Translations under genes and position numbers: made by a program | NCBI RefSeq assembly: GCF_000426845.1 | Contig: NZ_AUGD01000004.1 | Location: forward strand, 370,014 to 434,013 | Direction: 5' to 3' | DNA: 64,000 nt | Source: Bradyrhizobium sp. in8p8 | GTDB lineage: Bacteria > Pseudomonadota > Alphaproteobacteria > Rhizobiales > Xanthobacteraceae | Notes under the pieces: model-generated | Database searches by the model: none | What the model saw: the letters and a program-made list of their open reading frames with translations, nothing else | What the model was told of the DNA's origin: nothing | Shown here: in pieces, positions 1 through 8,999 of the stretch | How positions within the stretch are numbered: the first letter of the stretch is position 1 | How the letters are laid out: the number at the start of each line of letters is the position of its first letter

Positions 1-3000
1 CAGGGTTCCAACTCGCCCGCCTATGTCCATTTCGACTCCTTTGCGGCCAAGCCCTTCATCGCAAAGGCGCATGGCCATGTGCCGGATGGTGCGTTCGTTG
101 TTCCCGACCCCAATCTGATCTTCAACGGCGAGTTCAAGCGCGCCGGCCTCGATCTCGTGCTGTCCCACGACGGCCGTGAGTTCGTGGTTCACGATTATTT
201 CAGGGGCGACAAGCGTGCCGCGATCGCCTCGCCGGACGGCGCCCACCTCACCGGCGACATCGTCAACGCCCTCACCGGCCATGTCCAGGTCGCCCAGGCC
301 GCGCCCGGCGCCTCTGCCGCGCAGGTCATCGGTCACGTCACCAAACTTTCCGGCAGCGCGACCGCGATCCGCAACGGCGTGTCGGTGATCCTGAACAACG
401 GCGACAATGTCGAGAAGGGCGACGTGGTCTCGACCGGGGCCGATTCGACGCTCGGCATCACCTTCATCGACGGCACCGTGTTCGGCCTGTCGTCGAATGC
501 GCGGATGGTGCTGAACGAGATGGTCTACGACCCCAACGGGTCGAGCAACTCCTCGCTGCTCAGCCTGGTTGCGGGCACCATCACCTTCGTCGCCGGCGAG
601 ACCGCCAAGCATGGCGACATGAAGGTCGACACGCCGGTCGCCACCATGGGCATCCGCGGCACGGCGGTGCTGACCCAGATCAACTTCGTCGTTCCCGCCG
701 GCGGCGGCGATCCGCAGCCGCAGGCGAGCTTCCAGGTGCTGGTCGAGCCGAACGGCACGACCGGCTCCTACATCCTGTTCGACAAGGTCACGCTGCTGCC
801 GATCGCCACGGTCAACCAGGCCGGCCAGATGATCCAGATCAGCGGCGGCAACGTCTCGATCTCCAATGCGCTGATGTCCCCGGAGGTGCAGAAGCTGATC
901 ACGGACGTGTTCACGCTGAAGTTCACGGACAACAACACCAACACCAAGCTGACCACGAATTTTACCGACACGATCACGCCGTTCAGTCAGGACGTGGTGT
1001 TCAAGTCGGGATCCGGCCTGACTGCAGTCGCGACATTCGTCAACCTCAGTCCGCCGGGACAGGATGCTCCCCAAGTCTCGACGCCGCCGGCCATCCGCAT
1101 TCCCGGCCAGCCGATTGCACAGAGTTTCGACCTCGGCGGCAATGTGAAGACGGCGTTCGCGCTGACCGAACGCGCCGACACCACCGGCGACACCCAGGCC
1201 GATACAGTCAGCGGCCTCATCCGATTCGTCGATCAAAACCTCGGCGACCGGCCGACGGTGTCGGTGAGCCTCGCGGAGGCGCCGAACTACGTCTACAAGA
1301 ACGCCGGCCAGCAGGACGTCACGGGCTCGCTCACCGCGCTCCAGAAGCAGGGCATCGCGGCGACGCAGATCCAGATCAGTGTCATTGCCGACCCCACCAA
1401 CGAGAACAACGGCTCGGCAGTCTGGACCTACACGATTCCCGACAAGGTCTTCGACTTCCTCGCGGCCGGCGAAACCCTGACGCTGACCTACATGGTCCGC
1501 GTCGACACCAACTTCACCGTCGACCCCGAGTCCAGGTTCATCCCGATCACCATCACGATCACGGGAACGAACGACAAGCCGACTGTTGCTACATCGGGCG
1601 GCACCCTGATCGAGAAGGTGGGCACGGGCAACGAAGCTCTGGACATCATCACCGGCACGGTCACCTTCACGGACGTCGATCTGACGGACCGGCCGATCGT
1701 GAGCGCTGAGCTCTCGTCGACCCAGCCGTTCAAGTATCTCGATGCGGAGGGCAACGACATCACCGCGACGCTGACCCCGGAGCAGCTCGCGGCGATCGCG
1801 GCCGTCAAGGTGCCGCTGACCGTGGTTCAGGGCGCTGGAAACGGCAACAACGGGACGGCCACCTGGACCTACAGTGTTCCCGACTATCTCTTCGACTTCC
1901 TTGCCGAGGACGAGAGGCTGATCCTCAACTATGTGGTGCAGGTCGATGACGGGCACGGCGGCGTCGTCAGCACGCCGCTCACGGTCTCCATCAATGGAGC
2001 CGACGTCAATGTCGAGGGCACCAACGACGTGCCGACGATCGTCGAGGACGAGACGGATACGACCGGCGCGGTGACCGAGGATGATGCGGTCGCGCTCCAG
2101 GCGAACGGCACCATCACGTTCAACGATCCAGATCTCACGGACACTCACACCGCAAGCTTCGTCGTGAAGTCGACGACGTCGAGCGCGCATCTCCCCGGCT
2201 TCACCGACGGAACCTCGCATGTCGGCACGTTCGCATTGACGGCAGTGACCGAGAGTCCCGGCGCCAGTTCGCAAGGGTCGGTCGGCTGGACCTTCACGCT
2301 CGACAATGACGATCCGGTGCTGCAGTCGCTGGCCGAAGGCCAGACCATCACCCAGGTCTACACCGTCACGGTGATCGACAACAATAATGCCATGGTGACG
2401 CAGGACGTCACAATTACGATCACCGGGACCAACGATGCCCCGACCATCACCAGCGATGAAGACGCGGCGAAGGGCTGCGTCACTGAGGACGCCGGCTTGT
2501 CCCTTTCGATCGGCGGCACGCTGGCGATCCAGGATCTGGATCTGATCGACACCCACACGGCGCAAGCGGTGTTCACCTCGTCGTCCGTCAGCTCCCCTCT
2601 GCCGGGGTTCGGCGCCAACGCGAACATCGGCACCTTCACGATCGATCCGTCGGTCCTGGAATCCAACGTGGACACCAACAACGGTGCTACGCTGGGCTGG
2701 CACTTCACGCTCGACAACAGCAATGCGGTGCTGCAGTCGCTGGCGCAGGGCCAGAGCATCACCCAGGTCTACACCGTCACCTTCACCGACGATCACGGCG
2801 CGCAAGTCTCGCAGGACGTCACCGTCACGATCAACGGCGCCAACGACGCGCCGACGATCATCAGCAGCGCCGCGGATGCCGCCGGGGCCGTCACAGAGGA
2901 CAGCGCGACACTGTCGATCGGCGGCACGCTTGAGATCCAGGACCTCGACCTGATCGACACGCACACCGCGGAAGCCGTATTCAAATCGGCGACGTCCAAC

Positions 3001-4635
3001 GCGCAGTTGCCCGGTTTCGACGGCAGTACACCGCTCGGCACGTTCACGATCGATGGGGACGTCGCGGAGTTCAATACCGACACCGACAATGGGGCGTCGC
3101 TGGGCTGGCATTTCACGCTCGACAACAGCAATGCGGTGCTGCAGTCGCTGGCGCAGGGCCAGTCCATCACCCAGGTCTACACCGTCACCTTCACCGACGA
3201 TCACGGCGCGCAAGTCTCGCAGGACGTCACCGTCACGATCAACGGCACAAACGACGCGCCGACGATCATCAGCAGCGCCGCGGATGCCGCCGGGGCCGTC
3301 ACCGAGGACAGCGCGACACTGTCGATCGGCGGCACGCTTGAGATCCAGGACCTCGACCTGATCGATACGCACACCGCGGAAGCCATATTCAAATCGGCGA
3401 CGTCCAACGCGCAGTTGCCCGGTTTCGACGGCAGTACACCGCTCGGCACGTTCACGATCGATGGGGACGTCGCGGAGTTCAATACCGACACCGACAATGG
3501 GGCGTCGCTCGGCTGGCACTTCAGCCTCGACAACAGCAATGCTGTGCTGCAGTCGCTGGCGCAGGGCCAGACGATCACCCAGGTCTACACCGTCACTTTC
3601 ACCGACAATCACGGTGCCCAAGTTTCGCAGGACGTCACCGTCACGATCACTGGCACAAACGACGCGCCGACGCTCGCCGACCTGCACATCGGTTCGCTGG
3701 CGGATACGGCTGCTGCCGACACCTTCTCCGATCTGACCGGGACGCTGGTGGGCAACGATGTCGATACCGGCGAGACGGCGACGCTGAGCTATGCCGTTCT
3801 GAACGCCGATCACCATGCGGTGACGACGGTTGCAGGACTGTACGGCTCGCTGACGGTCAACCCCGACGGCAGCTACAGCTACGTTCCGAACGCGACGGCG
3901 ATCAACGCGCTTTCGGATGGAGCCTATACCGATACGTTCACCGTTCAGACCAAAGACACCCATGGTGCCACGGGTACAGCAACGCTTACGGTGGACGTGA
4001 CCGGCACGAACGACGAGAACGATGCTCCGGTGATCGACGTGAACCAGATCAGCGTCTCGCAGGAAGGCGACCAGGTCTTCGTCCACGGCATTACGGTTAC
4101 CGACGCCGATGCGGTCGACGGTGAAACCTTTACGCTTAGTGCGATCGCGGATTCAGGCACTTACGTGGACCCGGCATCGGCGTCCGATACATTTGGGGGC
4201 ATCGCCTCGGCCCTCCAGGGGCTGACCTATACCGATCCGGGTCAGAACGCGCCTGCAACAACGGACACGGTGACCGTCACCGTCACCGACGGTCACGGCG
4301 CGAGCGATACGGTCAACCTGATCTTCAACCTGTCCGAACAAGGCCCGGTCGACCTTGCCAGCACGACCGGCAAGGACGTGCTGTTCGGGTCCGGCTACCA
4401 GGATCAGTTCGTGTTCGAGGCCAATTCGAACCACGACACGATCCTCGATTTTGCGCACGGTCAGGACCACATCGACCTGACGGCGGTCGTGGCGACAGAT
4501 ATCGACGCGGCATGGATAGCCCAGCACGTGGCGCCCTCAGGGACGGATACCCTGATCACGCTGAGTGCGACGGACACCATCCTCCTGAAGGGCGTCGCGA
4601 ACGTCCAGCCAAGCGACTTCATCGTCCATGCCTGA
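1..4635 (+). CDS. FecR-domain, VCBS/cadherin-like repeat surface or secreted protein (5' end outside window)
   Basis: The reading frame is open from the first base, so the gene starts upstream; the first in-window start codon is a GTG at 79. About 1,540 residues are visible. A FecR-like domain lies roughly at 330-870 (pattern 'GDVVSTGADS', then 'TPVATMGIRGTAV'). A long array of VCBS/cadherin-like modules follows, each ending in a 'TGTNDAPT'-like linker. The last ~90 residues ('TGKDVLFGSGYQDQFVFE', then 'DTILDFAHGQDHIDL') resemble the C-terminal RTX/serralysin-type domain that carries type I secretion signals. The family is known for large adhesins and biofilm proteins. The role here is inferred: export to the cell surface and adhesion. 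A type I exporter pair lies about 13 kb downstream (17423-20502) and could serve it, but the two are not adjacent. The array contains near-identical tandem DNA units. Confidence 0.85.
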   Translation, partial: QGSNSPAYVHFDSFAAKPFIAKAHGHVPDGAFVVPDPNLIFNGEFKRAGLDLVLSHDGREFVVHDYFRGDKRAAIASPDGAHLTGDIVNALTGHVQVAQAAPGASAAQVIGHVTKLSGSATAIRNGVSVILNNGDNVEKGDVVSTGADSTLGITFIDGTVFGLSSNARMVLNEMVYDPNGSSNSSLLSLVAGTITFVAGETAKHGDMKVDTPVATMGIRGTAVLTQINFVVPAGGGDPQPQASFQVLVEPNGTTGSYILFDKVTLLPIATVNQAGQMIQISGGNVSISNALMSPEVQKLITDVFTLKFTDNNTNTKLTTNFTDTITPFSQDVVFKSGSGLTAVATFVNLSPPGQDAPQVSTPPAIRIPGQPIAQSFDLGGNVKTAFALTERADTTGDTQADTVSGLIRFVDQNLGDRPTVSVSLAEAPNYVYKNAGQQDVTGSLTALQKQGIAATQIQISVIADPTNENNGSAVWTYTIPDKVFDFLAAGETLTLTYMVRVDTNFTVDPESRFIPITITITGTNDKPTVATSGGTLIEKVGTGNEALDIITGTVTFTDVDLTDRPIVSAELSSTQPFKYLDAEGNDITATLTPEQLAAIAAVKVPLTVVQGAGNGNNGTATWTYSVPDYLFDFLAEDERLILNYVVQVDDGHGGVVSTPLTVSINGADVNVEGTNDVPTIVEDETDTTGAVTEDDAVALQANGTITFNDPDLTDTHTASFVVKSTTSSAHLPGFTDGTSHVGTFALTAVTESPGASSQGSVGWTFTLDNDDPVLQSLAEGQTITQVYTVTVIDNNNAMVTQDVTITITGTNDAPTITSDEDAAKGCVTEDAGLSLSIGGTLAIQDLDLIDTHTAQAVFTSSSVSSPLPGFGANANIGTFTIDPSVLESNVDTNNGATLGWHFTLDNSNAVLQSLAQGQSITQVYTVTFTDDHGAQVSQDVTVTINGANDAPTIISSAADAAGAVTEDSATLSIGGTLEIQDLDLIDTHTAEAVFKSATSNAQLPGFDGSTPLGTFTIDGDVAEFNTDTDNGASLGWHFTLDNSNAVLQSLAQGQSITQVYTVTFTDDHGAQVSQDVTVTINGTNDAPTIISSAADAAGAVTEDSATLSIGGTLEIQDLDLIDTHTAEAIFKSATSNAQLPGFDGSTPLGTFTIDGDVAEFNTDTDNGASLGWHFSLDNSNAVLQSLAQGQTITQVYTVTFTDNHGAQVSQDVTVTITGTNDAPTLADLHIGSLADTAAADTFSDLTGTLVGNDVDTGETATLSYAVLNADHHAVTTVAGLYGSLTVNPDGSYSYVPNATAINALSDGAYTDTFTVQTKDTHGATGTATLTVDVTGTNDENDAPVIDVNQISVSQEGDQVFVHGITVTDADAVDGETFTLSAIADSGTYVDPASASDTFGGIASALQGLTYTDPGQNAPATTDTVTVTVTDGHGASDTVNLIFNLSEQGPVDLASTTGKDVLFGSGYQDQFVFEANSNHDTILDFAHGQDHIDLTAVVATDIDAAWIAQHVAPSGTDTLITLSATDTILLKGVANVQPSDFIVHA
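2842..3657 (+). repeat. Tandem 408-bp VCBS coding repeat, two near-identical units
   Basis: Two direct copies of 408 bp (136 codons) run 2842-3249 and 3250-3657, each starting at an 'aacgacgcgccgac' motif. A more diverged copy of 411 bp precedes them at 2431-2841. The two units differ at few positions by eye (for example A/G in the 'EAVF/EAIF' codon), so they look recently duplicated or homogenised by recombination. Copy number here could vary between strains or be misassembled. Confidence 0.85.
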
Positions 4636-4705
4636 CTGAGGCGCCGCGATCGTCCACACACCGATCGGAGCTGCCGCCGTAGTCAAAGCGTGATATCGAA
4701 TCCTC

Positions 4706-5356
4706 ATGAAACGTCTCAAACTCCTGCGGCTTTGGTTTGCGCGGAAGCTCGGCTTCGCACGGCTGATGTGCCTGGCGCTGCTGGTCCTGTTCGCCGGCGC
4801 CCGTCTCTGGGATCCGCCGCCGATCCAGGAATTGCGGCTGCGCACCTTCGACATGTTTCAGTTGATCGATCCGCGCCACAAGGCGGCGCGGCCGGTCACC
4901 ATCGTCGACATCGACGACAAGAGCCTCGCCAGGCTCGGCCAGTGGCCGTGGCCGCGCACGCGCATCGCCGACATGATCCAGAACCTCACCAGCAACGGCG
5001 CGGTCGTGATCGGCTTCGACGTGGTGTTCTCGGAGCCGGACCGGCTCAATCCGGATCTGGTCGCGAGCCAGATGCGCTATCTCGATGACGCCACCCGGAT
5101 CAAGCTCCGCGAGCTGCCGAGCAACGACCAGGTCCTCGCGGATGTGATCAAGCGCTCGCGCGTGGTGCTGGGCGAGACCGGGCTTCCGGAGGTCTTGTCC
5201 GAGCTGGACAAGTCGCTTCCGTTCACGGGCGTGGCGACCGTCGGCGAGGACGGGGCCGAACGCTTCCTGTTCGAATTCCCCGGCTTGTTGCGCAACGTGC
5301 CGATCATCGAGAAGGCCGCGGCCTGTTCTCGATCAGGACCGAGCGCGACGGATTGA
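4706..5356 (+). CDS. CHASE2 adenylate cyclase, N-terminal piece of a frameshifted gene
   Basis: This 216-codon frame encodes a short cytoplasmic start, one membrane segment (about residues 14-31, 'LMCLALLVLFAGARLW') and the first half of a CHASE2 extracytoplasmic sensor domain ('VTIVDIDDKSLARLGQWPWPR', 'GAVVIGFDVVFSEPD'). The homology stops abruptly after 'IIEKAAA', and the frame ends in unrelated 'CSRSGPSATD'. The rest of the CHASE2 domain continues in another frame in the next entry, so the two are almost certainly one gene broken near 5311-5320. The stop overlaps the TTG that opens the second frame. Either the gene is a real pseudogene or split gene, or a sequencing error sits at the junction, which is GC-rich. 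Confidence 0.7.
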   Translation: MKRLKLLRLWFARKLGFARLMCLALLVLFAGARLWDPPPIQELRLRTFDMFQLIDPRHKAARPVTIVDIDDKSLARLGQWPWPRTRIADMIQNLTSNGAVVIGFDVVFSEPDRLNPDLVASQMRYLDDATRIKLRELPSNDQVLADVIKRSRVVLGETGLPEVLSELDKSLPFTGVATVGEDGAERFLFEFPGLLRNVPIIEKAAACSRSGPSATD

Positions 5357-6927
5357 TTCGCCGCGTGCCGATGATCCTGCGCGCCCAGGGCAACATCATG
5401 CCCTCGCTCAGCCTCGAGATCCTGCGCGTCGCGACCGGCACGCCGACGCTGCTGGTCCGTACCGACAAGGCCGGCATCAGGGGCGTCCGCCTCAAGGGCG
5501 TGGAAATTCCAACGGACCGGAACGGCCAGCTCTGGGTCCACTATGCCCGCCGCGATCCCTCGATCTATGTCTCGGCCGCCGACGTGATCGACAATACCGT
5601 GCCGCCGGCCATGCTCGCGGGCAAGCTGGTGCTGGTCGGCACCTCCGCTGGCGGACTCAACGACATCAAGACCACGCCGGTCTCCCGCGCCATGCCGGGG
5701 GTCGAGATCCACGCCCAGGTGCTGGAGAGCGTGCTGAGCGGCGCGGTGATCTCGCAGCCGAATTATGCGTTCGGTGTCGAGCTGATCGCGGCGCTGATCA
5801 TCGGCCTGCTCGTCATCATCTTCACGCCGAATCTCGGGCCGGTACGCCTCGTGCTCGCCGGCGCGACCTTTGCCGCCATCCTGATCGGCGTGTCCTGGTT
5901 CTTCTATACCCAGTACCGCTACCTCATCGACTTCACCTATCCGCTGCTGTCGACCACCGCGGTCTACCTGACGCTGATCTTTGCGAGCTTCGTGCGCGAG
6001 CAGCGCCAGCGCGTGCAGATCCGCGGCATGTTCGCGCAGTACATGTCGCCGGTGCTGGTCGAGCAGCTGGCACAGTCGCCGGAAAAGCTCGTGCTCGGCG
6101 GCGAGGAGCGCGAGATGACGATCATGTTCTCGGACGTGCGCGGCTTCACCACGATCTCGGAGAGCTACAAGCACGATCCGCAAGGCCTGATCGCGCTGAT
6201 GAACCGCTTCCTGACCCCGCTGACCGACGTCATCATCGAGCGCAAGGGCTACATCGACAAGTACATGGGCGATGCCATCATGGCGTTCTGGAACGCGCCG
6301 CTCGACGACCCCCAGCACGAGGTCAATGCCTGCGAGGCTGCGATCCAGATGCTGGAGCAGATCGATCTGGTCAACAAGGAGCGCGAGCAGGAAGCTGCCG
6401 ACGGCGGCCACGTCTACATCCCGCTCAATGTCGGCATCGGCCTCAATACCGGCGTCGGCGTGGTCGGCAACATGGGCTCCGACCTGAAGAAGAACTATTC
6501 GGTGCTGGGCGACAGCGTGAACCTGGCCTCGCGCCTGGAAGGGCAGACCAAGGAATACGGCTTTCCGATCATCGTGGGATCCCGCACCGCGCTCGCGGCC
6601 AAGGACAAGTTCGCGATCCTCGAGCTCGACTTCATCATGGTCAAGGGCAAGACCGAGCCGGAGGTCATCTATGCCATCGCGGGCCGCGAGGATGTGATGC
6701 ATTCGGGTGCATTCCAGCGCCTGCGCAACATCACCATCGAGATGCTCGGCTGCTACCGCAACCGCGACTGGCAGGGCGCATTGGACGCGATCGAGCGCGG
6801 CCGCCGCAGCGAAGACGCCGACACGCTGGAGAAGCTGTTCAGGCTGTACGAGGCGCGGATCAGGGAATTCCAGATCAATCCGCCGCCCGAGAACTGGACC
6901 GGCGCCTATGCGCTGCTGACCAAGTAG
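5353..6927 (+). CDS. Adenylate/guanylate cyclase, CHASE2 C-terminal half plus class III catalytic domain
   Basis: This 524-codon frame holds the second half of a CHASE2 domain, three membrane segments (about residues 137-215) and a class III nucleotidyl cyclase domain. The metal-binding motif is 'MFSDVRGFTTIS' near residue 260; 'KYMGDAIMAFW' and 'VLGDSVNLASRLEG' follow, the latter supplying the conserved Asn/Arg region. The product would make cAMP (or cGMP) from nucleotide triphosphate at the inner membrane under control of the periplasmic sensor. The frame is open upstream of the TTG ('RGLFSIRTERDG'), which shows that it continues the preceding entry after a frameshift. If translated alone it would lack the first membrane anchor and half the sensor. 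The 3' end is followed by a palindromic intergenic repeat. Confidence 0.8.
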   Translation: MIRRVPMILRAQGNIMPSLSLEILRVATGTPTLLVRTDKAGIRGVRLKGVEIPTDRNGQLWVHYARRDPSIYVSAADVIDNTVPPAMLAGKLVLVGTSAGGLNDIKTTPVSRAMPGVEIHAQVLESVLSGAVISQPNYAFGVELIAALIIGLLVIIFTPNLGPVRLVLAGATFAAILIGVSWFFYTQYRYLIDFTYPLLSTTAVYLTLIFASFVREQRQRVQIRGMFAQYMSPVLVEQLAQSPEKLVLGGEEREMTIMFSDVRGFTTISESYKHDPQGLIALMNRFLTPLTDVIIERKGYIDKYMGDAIMAFWNAPLDDPQHEVNACEAAIQMLEQIDLVNKEREQEAADGGHVYIPLNVGIGLNTGVGVVGNMGSDLKKNYSVLGDSVNLASRLEGQTKEYGFPIIVGSRTALAAKDKFAILELDFIMVKGKTEPEVIYAIAGREDVMHSGAFQRLRNITIEMLGCYRNRDWQGALDAIERGRRSEDADTLEKLFRLYEARIREFQINPPPENWTGAYALLTK

Positions 6928-6962
6928 CTGTGTGATCGAGGCATCTCCGGTGCCTCATGCTC

Positions 6963-7043
6963 CGTCATTGCGAGCGTAGCGAAGCAATCCAGTGATGCAT
7001 CCGCGGAGATATTCTGGATTGCTTCGCTGCGCTCGCAATGACG
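6963..7043. repeat. Intergenic palindromic element, family A (copy 1)
   Basis: An ~80-bp imperfect palindrome. The left arm reads 'cgtcattgcgagcgtagcga' and the right arm 'tcgctgcgctcgcaatgacg'. Related copies lie at 28706, 32736, 38324 and 43255. It sits between the cyclase and a convergent binding-protein gene, where it may act as a bidirectional terminator or REP-like element (inference). Confidence 0.75.
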
Positions 7044-7194
7044 AGTTTGATGCGCCTGTGTGCGCCAAACATCAGCTTTTGTAGGGGTGGGCAGAGACGC
7101 GTCAGCGCCGTGCCCACCATCTCTCCTCGCATTGGCCCGAAGCGGCGGGCGCGCTTGCGCTTTGCCTACGCAGCGACAGCTGTCTCCGCTCCCG

Positions 7195-8790
7195 TCACTC
7201 CACCCCGATCGTCGTGAGATCCTGGAACCAGTGCTGCGCCTGCACGAACCGCTTGATCTTCGGCGACAGCGCGTGAGGGTTGGTGTCGTGGACGACCCAG
7301 ACCAGCGTGGCGTCATCGACGATCAGCGCATGCGCCTGCGCCAGGAGCGCGTCCTGCTGGGTGGAATCGAAGGTCTGCTTGGCCTCGTCGATCAGCGCAT
7401 CCACCTTCGGGTTCTTGTAGCCGCCCCAGTTGACGCCCACGGGCGCGATCTGCCCGGAATGGAAGAAGCGGACGATCGCATAGAGCGGGTCCGAGGTCAC
7501 ATAGGCGATGTTGTTGGCGGTGATGCCGGCATTCATCTCGTCCGCCGCGCCCTTGCGCCAATGCGTATAGAGCGTCTCGAGCTCGACCACCTTGAAGTCG
7601 ATGTCGATGCCGATCTCCTTGAAGCTCTGCTGCAGGAATTCGTTCATCGGCAGCGACAGCATCTGGCCGGTGCCGCCTTGCGCGATGATGAAGGTGGTCT
7701 TCAGCGGCTTGGCCTTGGAGTAGCCGGCTTCCTCGACCAGTCTCTTCGCGGCGGCAAGATCATACTTCAATTCGAAGCTGGGCTTGCCGAACCATGGGCT
7801 CGACGGGTCGACCTGTCCCTTCGCGGGCTTCGCCAATCCGTTCATCAGGCCCACCACCGCGTCGCGATCGATCGCGAGGTTCAGCGCCTTGCGCAGGCGA
7901 ATGTCGGTCCAGGGCGAGCCCGGCAGCACGCTGAGGTGATAATTCCAGACATGCGGCGTGACGTTGTCGACCAGCTTCATGCCGGCGGCTTTCAGCTGCG
8001 GCACCGCGTCCGGCGCCGGCGTCTCGATCAGATCGACCTGCCCAGCAAGCAGCGCGTTGGTGCGTGTCAGCGCCTCAGGCATCGGCACCAGCACGATCTT
8101 GTCGGCCTTCGGAATGCGCTTCTTGTTCCAGTAGTCAGGGTTCTTGGTCAGCTCGGCGAGCTCGCGCGGCACCAGTCTCGTCAATTTGAAGGGGCCGGTG
8201 CCCGAGGGCTGGCTGGCGAACTTGTCCCAGTCCTTGCCGAGCTTTTCATACTGGGCCGGGCTCGACACCAGGAACCACAGCATCTGGTACGGGAAAAAGG
8301 AATCGACCGCCTTGGTGGTGATCTCAACGGTGGAGTCGTCGATCTTGGCGTAGCTGGCGACGGAGGGGAGGCGCGTCTTCACCTGCGCGCTTTGCCGCTT
8401 GTCGAACTGCGGTGCCTTGTCGTTGAGCACCTTGTCCAGATTCCAGATCACCGCATCGGCGTTGAACTCGCTGCCATCGTGAAACTTCACGCCCTTGCGC
8501 AAAGTGAAGCGCCATTTGGTCTTGTCGGCATCGTCCACCTTCCATTCGGTGGCGAGGCCCGGCACCAGCTTGCCGGGCCGGTCGGCCACGTCCATCTCCC
8601 AGGCCACCAAGGGATCGTAGATCGTGTAGGCGGTGAATTGATAGGCGCCCGCGCCGCGATCGGGTTGGCCCGTGGTCAGCGGGATGTCCGCCATCGAGAT
8701 GCCGTAGCGCACAACAGTTTCGGCGCACGCCGAAACTGCGGAGAACGCCAGCGCAAGCACGGCGAGACAGGTCGATAGACGAAGACGCAT
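7195..8790 (-). CDS. ABC transporter substrate-binding protein (DppA/OppA type), paralogue 1
   Basis: About 531 residues of the SBP_bac_5 family, the periplasmic binding component of peptide, opine or nickel-type ABC importers. The start at 8790 is chosen because it gives a clean Sec signal peptide ('RLSTCLAVLALAFSAVSACAE') and has a 'ttggag' ribosome site just upstream; the longer frame to 8976 would bury that signal. Family marks include 'GLATEWKVDDADKTKWRFTL' and 'GVKFHDGSEFNADAVIWN'. It is divergent from, and clearly paralogous to, the binding protein at 9000-10658, sharing long identical stretches. The 209-bp space between them probably holds both promoters. It may deliver a second ligand to the permease encoded in the opposite operon (inference). 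Confidence 0.88.
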   Translation of the reverse strand: MRLRLSTCLAVLALAFSAVSACAETVVRYGISMADIPLTTGQPDRGAGAYQFTAYTIYDPLVAWEMDVADRPGKLVPGLATEWKVDDADKTKWRFTLRKGVKFHDGSEFNADAVIWNLDKVLNDKAPQFDKRQSAQVKTRLPSVASYAKIDDSTVEITTKAVDSFFPYQMLWFLVSSPAQYEKLGKDWDKFASQPSGTGPFKLTRLVPRELAELTKNPDYWNKKRIPKADKIVLVPMPEALTRTNALLAGQVDLIETPAPDAVPQLKAAGMKLVDNVTPHVWNYHLSVLPGSPWTDIRLRKALNLAIDRDAVVGLMNGLAKPAKGQVDPSSPWFGKPSFELKYDLAAAKRLVEEAGYSKAKPLKTTFIIAQGGTGQMLSLPMNEFLQQSFKEIGIDIDFKVVELETLYTHWRKGAADEMNAGITANNIAYVTSDPLYAIVRFFHSGQIAPVGVNWGGYKNPKVDALIDEAKQTFDSTQQDALLAQAHALIVDDATLVWVVHDTNPHALSPKIKRFVQAQHWFQDLTTIGVE

Positions 8791-8999
8791 GGCCCAAAGC
8801 TCCAAGGGGAATTGAAGGGGGAGTTCGGGCCAAACCTGCAATCTTGATGCCAGAATAGGCAGCGCCTTGGTTTTGCCTTCCGGCGATCCACAAGGACTTG
8901 TCGCCGCAGGGGCAATCTGCAGAAAAAGTTTCTCCTTGGCATAGGCATTGCATACCATTGCATCAAAATTAATCATCCAAGCCGGAGAAGGACGAGGCG

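Noticed and set aside
5077..6702. Long minus-strand frame of 541 codons opposite the cyclase
   Set aside because: Shadow of a high-GC coding gene; very His/Arg/Asp-rich composition, no family motif.
7060..8778. Plus-strand frame of 572 codons opposite the binding protein
   Set aside because: Antisense to a gene with a clean signal peptide and family motifs; low-complexity Arg/Leu/His composition.
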